Source: Toxonevra muliebris
Taxonomy: Eukaryota > Arthropoda > Insecta > Diptera > Pallopteridae
Length of the DNA stretch: 64,000 bases
Direction of reading: 5' to 3'
Assembly (NCBI GenBank): GCA_963691655.1
Contig: OY829328.1
Span: 86,742,400-86,806,399 of the forward strand
The notes beneath the pieces were generated by a model that did not search any database, was not told the DNA's origin, and was given only the letters and a program-made list of their open reading frames with translations. This document shows, in pieces, positions 60,541 through 64,000 of this stretch (its first letter is position 1; each line of letters starts with the position of its first letter). The position numbers and the translations under genes are program-made.

Positions 60541-63411
60541 CGCCAATTAATGGAAGCCTACATACGACAGAAACGTGCCTCGCCCGGTATGGTTCAAGCT
60601 AGTGATTTACAAATAACACGCCCAATGTCAGGTATGAGAACAACAAGCAATGGAGGTCGAGAACTGCATGCATATGACGGACCAATGCAATTTATTAGTT
60701 CACCACAAAATCCTGATCAAATATTAAGTAATTCTTCAGCAACAATAGCAACCACAACAACAACAAGTAAAAATATATCAAGAACATCATCAGCATCAGT
60801 AAACAATCAAGAAGGTAATTTCATAAATTATAATTCAGTCATAAATTTACGATAAAACCTAAACGATTACTTCCTCTATTCTCTATAGTAGATTTAATTG
60901 AAGAAATTTCCTCGCATGACATCGAAGACGATGAAAGCAGTCCTATTAATATTAGTACCATCAACAGCGCATCTATGCAACGCAGTCAACGTCAACGACA
61001 GCAGCAGAATCACGAACAGCAGCAACTTTCCTTTAACGATGATACCAACAACATCGATGAAGATGACTATGCCAATCGAAACATTGCAACAGGTGCATCA
61101 ATTATGCCAGTGGGGGGTGGTGCATCAAATAGCGCAACAAAAAGTATATCATCTGGTACCTCCGGGTCAGCATCCGCATCGAATAGTACACAACAGCAAC
61201 AGAAGCAATCAGGAAGTGCTGGCGGTGATGCCGCTAACGGAAGTAGTAGTGGCGGTGGCATCAATGAGCCCGAAGGTGATGTTGTCGGTAATATTGAGCA
61301 ATTCGTAATGCAACCAGCACCGCAGGGTGTACTCTTCAAATGTCGTATTACACGTGATCGCAAGGGTATGGATCGTGGTCTATTTCCCATTTACTATTTG
61401 CATTTGGAACGTGATTATGGCAAGAAAATATTTCTGTTGGGAGGTGAGTATCGATAGATTTTTTATATGATTTTACGGTTCTTACTTGATTTCTTTTTAC
61501 GTATTTTTAGGACGCAAACGCAAGAAGAGTAAAACCTCAAATTATATTATCAGTTGTGATCCTACCGACTTATCACGCAATGCTGATGGTTTCTGTGGGA
61601 AATTACGCTCAAATGTATTCGGTACTTCATTTACGGTATTTGATAATGGCAATAAAGATAGCGCGGAAAACCCGCGCTTAGATTTGGCTGTCATTATTTA
61701 TGTAAGTATAGTAATAGTAAAATTTTAGCCTATTTTCTTGTATAATTTTCAGTTTTTATTACTTCTTTTTTTTTCTTTTACTAATTGATAGGATACTAAT
61801 ATCCTTGGTTTTAAAGGACCACGCAATATGACTGTAATCCTGCCTGGCATGACTGAAGAGGATCAACGTGTTAAAATAAGTTCAGCTGATCCAAAGCAAC
61901 AGGGTATTTTAGATATGTGGAAAGTAAAGGTTTGTTGAACACTAAATCTGCTCCATTTCTGCGATCTGATCTGTTTAACATTAGCAGTTGATTCATAAAA
62001 ATTATATAAACCAGAGTGCGTAGAGCAATCAAAATGCGCTCTTACTCTTTTTTGAGTGTTTTTGTCATGTGAGCATATCATTTCAAAAACAAGTGCGTGT
62101 AAACAAATCAAAATTTATTTCTATTACAAACTCCTAAAATGTTTGAATCGCTCGTTTGTTGGTACGTTGAGTCTCTCAAGCCGAGACTTCTATATCGACT
62201 CTCTCACTAAGGCACATGCAATAAAACTACGAGAAATCGTCTCTCTACTTGATTGTATGAAGCGAAATAACAAACAACTGCATAACTTCGATTCTTACTG
62301 GTTTTGTTAAAGTGCACTGGTTTTGTTAAAGTGCGATTTTTCACGTGACCGTTGTTGTTGAAGCTTTTGCACTTTTCCTCTTTCTATTTTGCAAAATTTT
62401 CGATTCACCCTCGCTAAAGAAATTTCACTTCAAAAAATAATAATATTATAATAAAATATTAATTTAAAATCAAGCGAAAATATTATGTTTAAAAATGAAT
62501 TAAATAATATCAGCAGTTACAAGTCAAACCCCATGAAAATGAAATGGTAAAATAATAGAGAAGAAATGAATGAGTGAGACAAAGAGATATTCAATGGTTG
62601 CGTCGCTAGTGAAAAATATGTAGCGCAGTTATCGAAAGAGTTTATGATTGCAAAAACTTTCTAGTGAGAAATTAATATTTCTAGCGAAAAACCATGAGCG
62701 CTCTTTAACTCAGAGTTTTAAGGAGCGCATTCTGTGAGCGATAAGGATTAAACAGGAAGGATGAGTTCAATTCACTCAAAACATTTAACGAAAGAACGCT
62801 CAGTGAGGAAACAAAATGAATCGCTCTTTAACTGAATAATATTGAAGAGGAGAAGTGTAATATTTCTGCTCAATAGCGAGTTTTTGCGAACTCTGATATA
62901 AACCTTACCAACATTTTTTAATTTACTATGAACCAATCTGAAATTCATGCTATCGACATAGACATGTCAGTATAAAAAAACTTAAAAAATTATGTCAATA
63001 AGCGATTATTGAAAATTATTATGCGGAACTTACGAGTTTATTGTTTTTTTCTAAAATCCAATCCAAGATTACATAATTTGTAATTAAAAGCAAAAGATTA
63101 TATCACTTATTATTAACCGGTTCTTTCAACTTTTACAACAGAATCTGGATACCATTGTCGAGCTGCATAACAAAACGCCCGTTTGGAATGATGAAACTCA
63201 ATCGTATGTGCTAAATTTTCATGGACGCGTAACACAAGCATCCGTAAAGAATTTTCAATTGGTACACGACTCAGATCCTGAATATATTGTTATGCAATTT
63301 GGGCGCACCTCAGAGGATGTTTTCACAATGGATTATCGTTATCCGTTGTGTGCACTGCAAGCATTCGCAATTGCCCTAAGTAGCTTTGATGGGAAAATTG
63401 CATGTGAATAA
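60541..63411 (+). CDS. ktub: king tubby, tubby-family protein; five 3' coding exons
   Basis: Tubby proteins bind PtdIns(4,5)P2 at membranes and help traffic membrane proteins, notably to cilia. The coding exons read from intron boundaries are 60541-60814, 60889-61443, 61511-61701, 61792-61929 and 63142-63411, all with AG acceptors and GT donors and with one frame kept throughout. From the ATG at 60550 they give 472 residues. Residues 1-60 carry the conserved start [15 protein letters not shown]. Residues about 90-220 are low-complexity linker (acidic, then Q-, S- and G-rich). The tubby C-terminal domain is about 223-472, with [15 protein letters not shown], the basic [12 protein letters not shown] segment (274-285), [20 protein letters not shown] and the terminal FDGKIACE. 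The first exon is open 5' of the ATG (R-Q-L-M) right up to a splice acceptor, so a longer isoform starting in an upstream exon is likely. The start at 60550 would serve a short form. Identification is by recognition of fly ktub. Confidence 0.96.
61930..63141 (+). other. last ktub intron, 1.2 kb, probably containing a repeat insertion
   Basis: The other ktub introns in the window are 67-90 bp, while this one is 1212 bp with GT and AG ends. About 62015-62830 is rich in GAGCGCTC, CGCTCTT and TCTCTC words, unlike flanking AT-rich DNA. That suggests an old insertion of an unrecognised element. Confidence 0.5.
62297..62334. repeat. exact 19-bp tandem duplication in the last ktub intron
   Basis: ACTGGTTTTGTTAAAGTGC occurs twice back to back (62297-62315 and 62316-62334) inside intron 61930-63141. 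Confidence 0.75.
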
Positions 63412-64000
63412 AAATAAAAATAAAAACAGAAATAACAAAACAAAAGAGAAATGTAATGAAAAACCAAAATGAATAGAAAAAATAAGAACGGTTGCCTTAG
63501 TTATGAATTATAATTTGTAAAAAAAAATAAATTATTTTGAATGAATTAAAATAAATACCTAAAGAAATAAATGCACCGATTTAATACATAGTGCTGAAGA
63601 GACATAAGAACTTTTGTGTACAGTATCATAGAATATACATATAGAGTAAATACAACAAAACTACTATAAATATTTAATATGATTAAGTTCTCTCTCACAG
63701 AAATTTTTTTCTGATCAAAATTCTAACTTTAATACTCTCATTGTTTCTCTCTTCGGTTACAGTTATATTATTCAAAAAGAGTACATATTCTTAAGAGACG
63801 CATTGAAAAAAAACCGTTGAATCCAACAAAATGTCGTTCAGTCGAGAAAAGTTACCGTTCGAATGAGCAATTTCAAAACAAAATAAAATTTGTATGATAC
63901 AACGAATGTTGTTCGATGCATGAATTCTGAGAAATCAAATGTCGAAGAGAGTCGACCCTCTTTGGAATATATATGTAGTTATGCTCTTGCAAGATGTTAC
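63412..64000 (+). other. ktub 3' UTR and downstream DNA
   Basis: An A-rich 3' UTR with several AATAAA motifs to about 63600, then AT-rich DNA with TCTCTC words. No gene is seen before the window ends. Confidence 0.6.
63526..63531 (+). terminator. candidate polyadenylation signals for ktub
   Basis: AATAAA at 63526, about 115 nt after the ktub stop. Further AATAAA motifs follow within about 50 bp, and one overlaps the stop codon itself. The region is A-rich, so which one is used cannot be told. Confidence 0.45.

Noticed and set aside
61067..61390. 107-codon minus-strand frame opposite ktub exon 2
   Set aside because: Antisense shadow of low-complexity ktub coding sequence.

Overview
This is a 64 kb AT-rich, gene-poor piece of insect nuclear DNA. 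The confidently recognisable genes all point to a higher fly (Brachycera/Schizophora). The end of king tubby (ktub) on the + strand closely matches the fly protein, and two neighbouring minus-strand genes encode GPCPD1-type glycerophosphocholine phosphodiesterases. In Drosophila I recall ktub (CG9398) and the GPCPD1-like gene CG9394 as close neighbours, so the order looks like conserved synteny. The large noncoding expanses, many decayed transposons and abundant microsatellites fit a fly with an expanded genome, perhaps a tephritid fruit fly. The species cannot be fixed from this sequence.

Layout. From 1 to about 43.1 kb I find no convincing protein-coding gene. The region is AT-rich DNA with microsatellites, degenerate minisatellite-like tracts, inverted-repeat (MITE-like) elements, tRNA-derived SINE pieces and dead reverse-transcriptase fragments. 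It may be intergenic or may contain long introns or untranslated exons. The best single find is a complete type I hammerhead ribozyme at 15283-15331, of the kind carried by Penelope-like retroelements. A non-autonomous hAT element with perfect 8-bp target duplications lies at 39251-39932, and a Tc1-like MITE with TA flanks at 42792-43044.

From 43145 to 51682 on the minus strand are two tandem single-exon GPCPD1-like genes of 657 and 684 codons. Both carry an N-terminal CBM20 domain and a C-terminal GDPD catalytic domain with the same catalytic residue numbering. The upstream copy (49628-51682) has an added signal peptide and many N-glycosylation sequons. It therefore looks secreted or luminal, while the other copy shows no signal peptide.

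From 51.7 to 60.5 kb is more noncoding DNA with transposon relics. The last five coding exons of ktub lie at 60541-63411 and end the gene; any exons further upstream were not identified. Choline-phospholipid turnover (GPCPD1-like) and phosphoinositide-dependent ciliary or membrane signalling (tubby) are separate functions. Nothing in the sequence suggests these genes work as one pathway.
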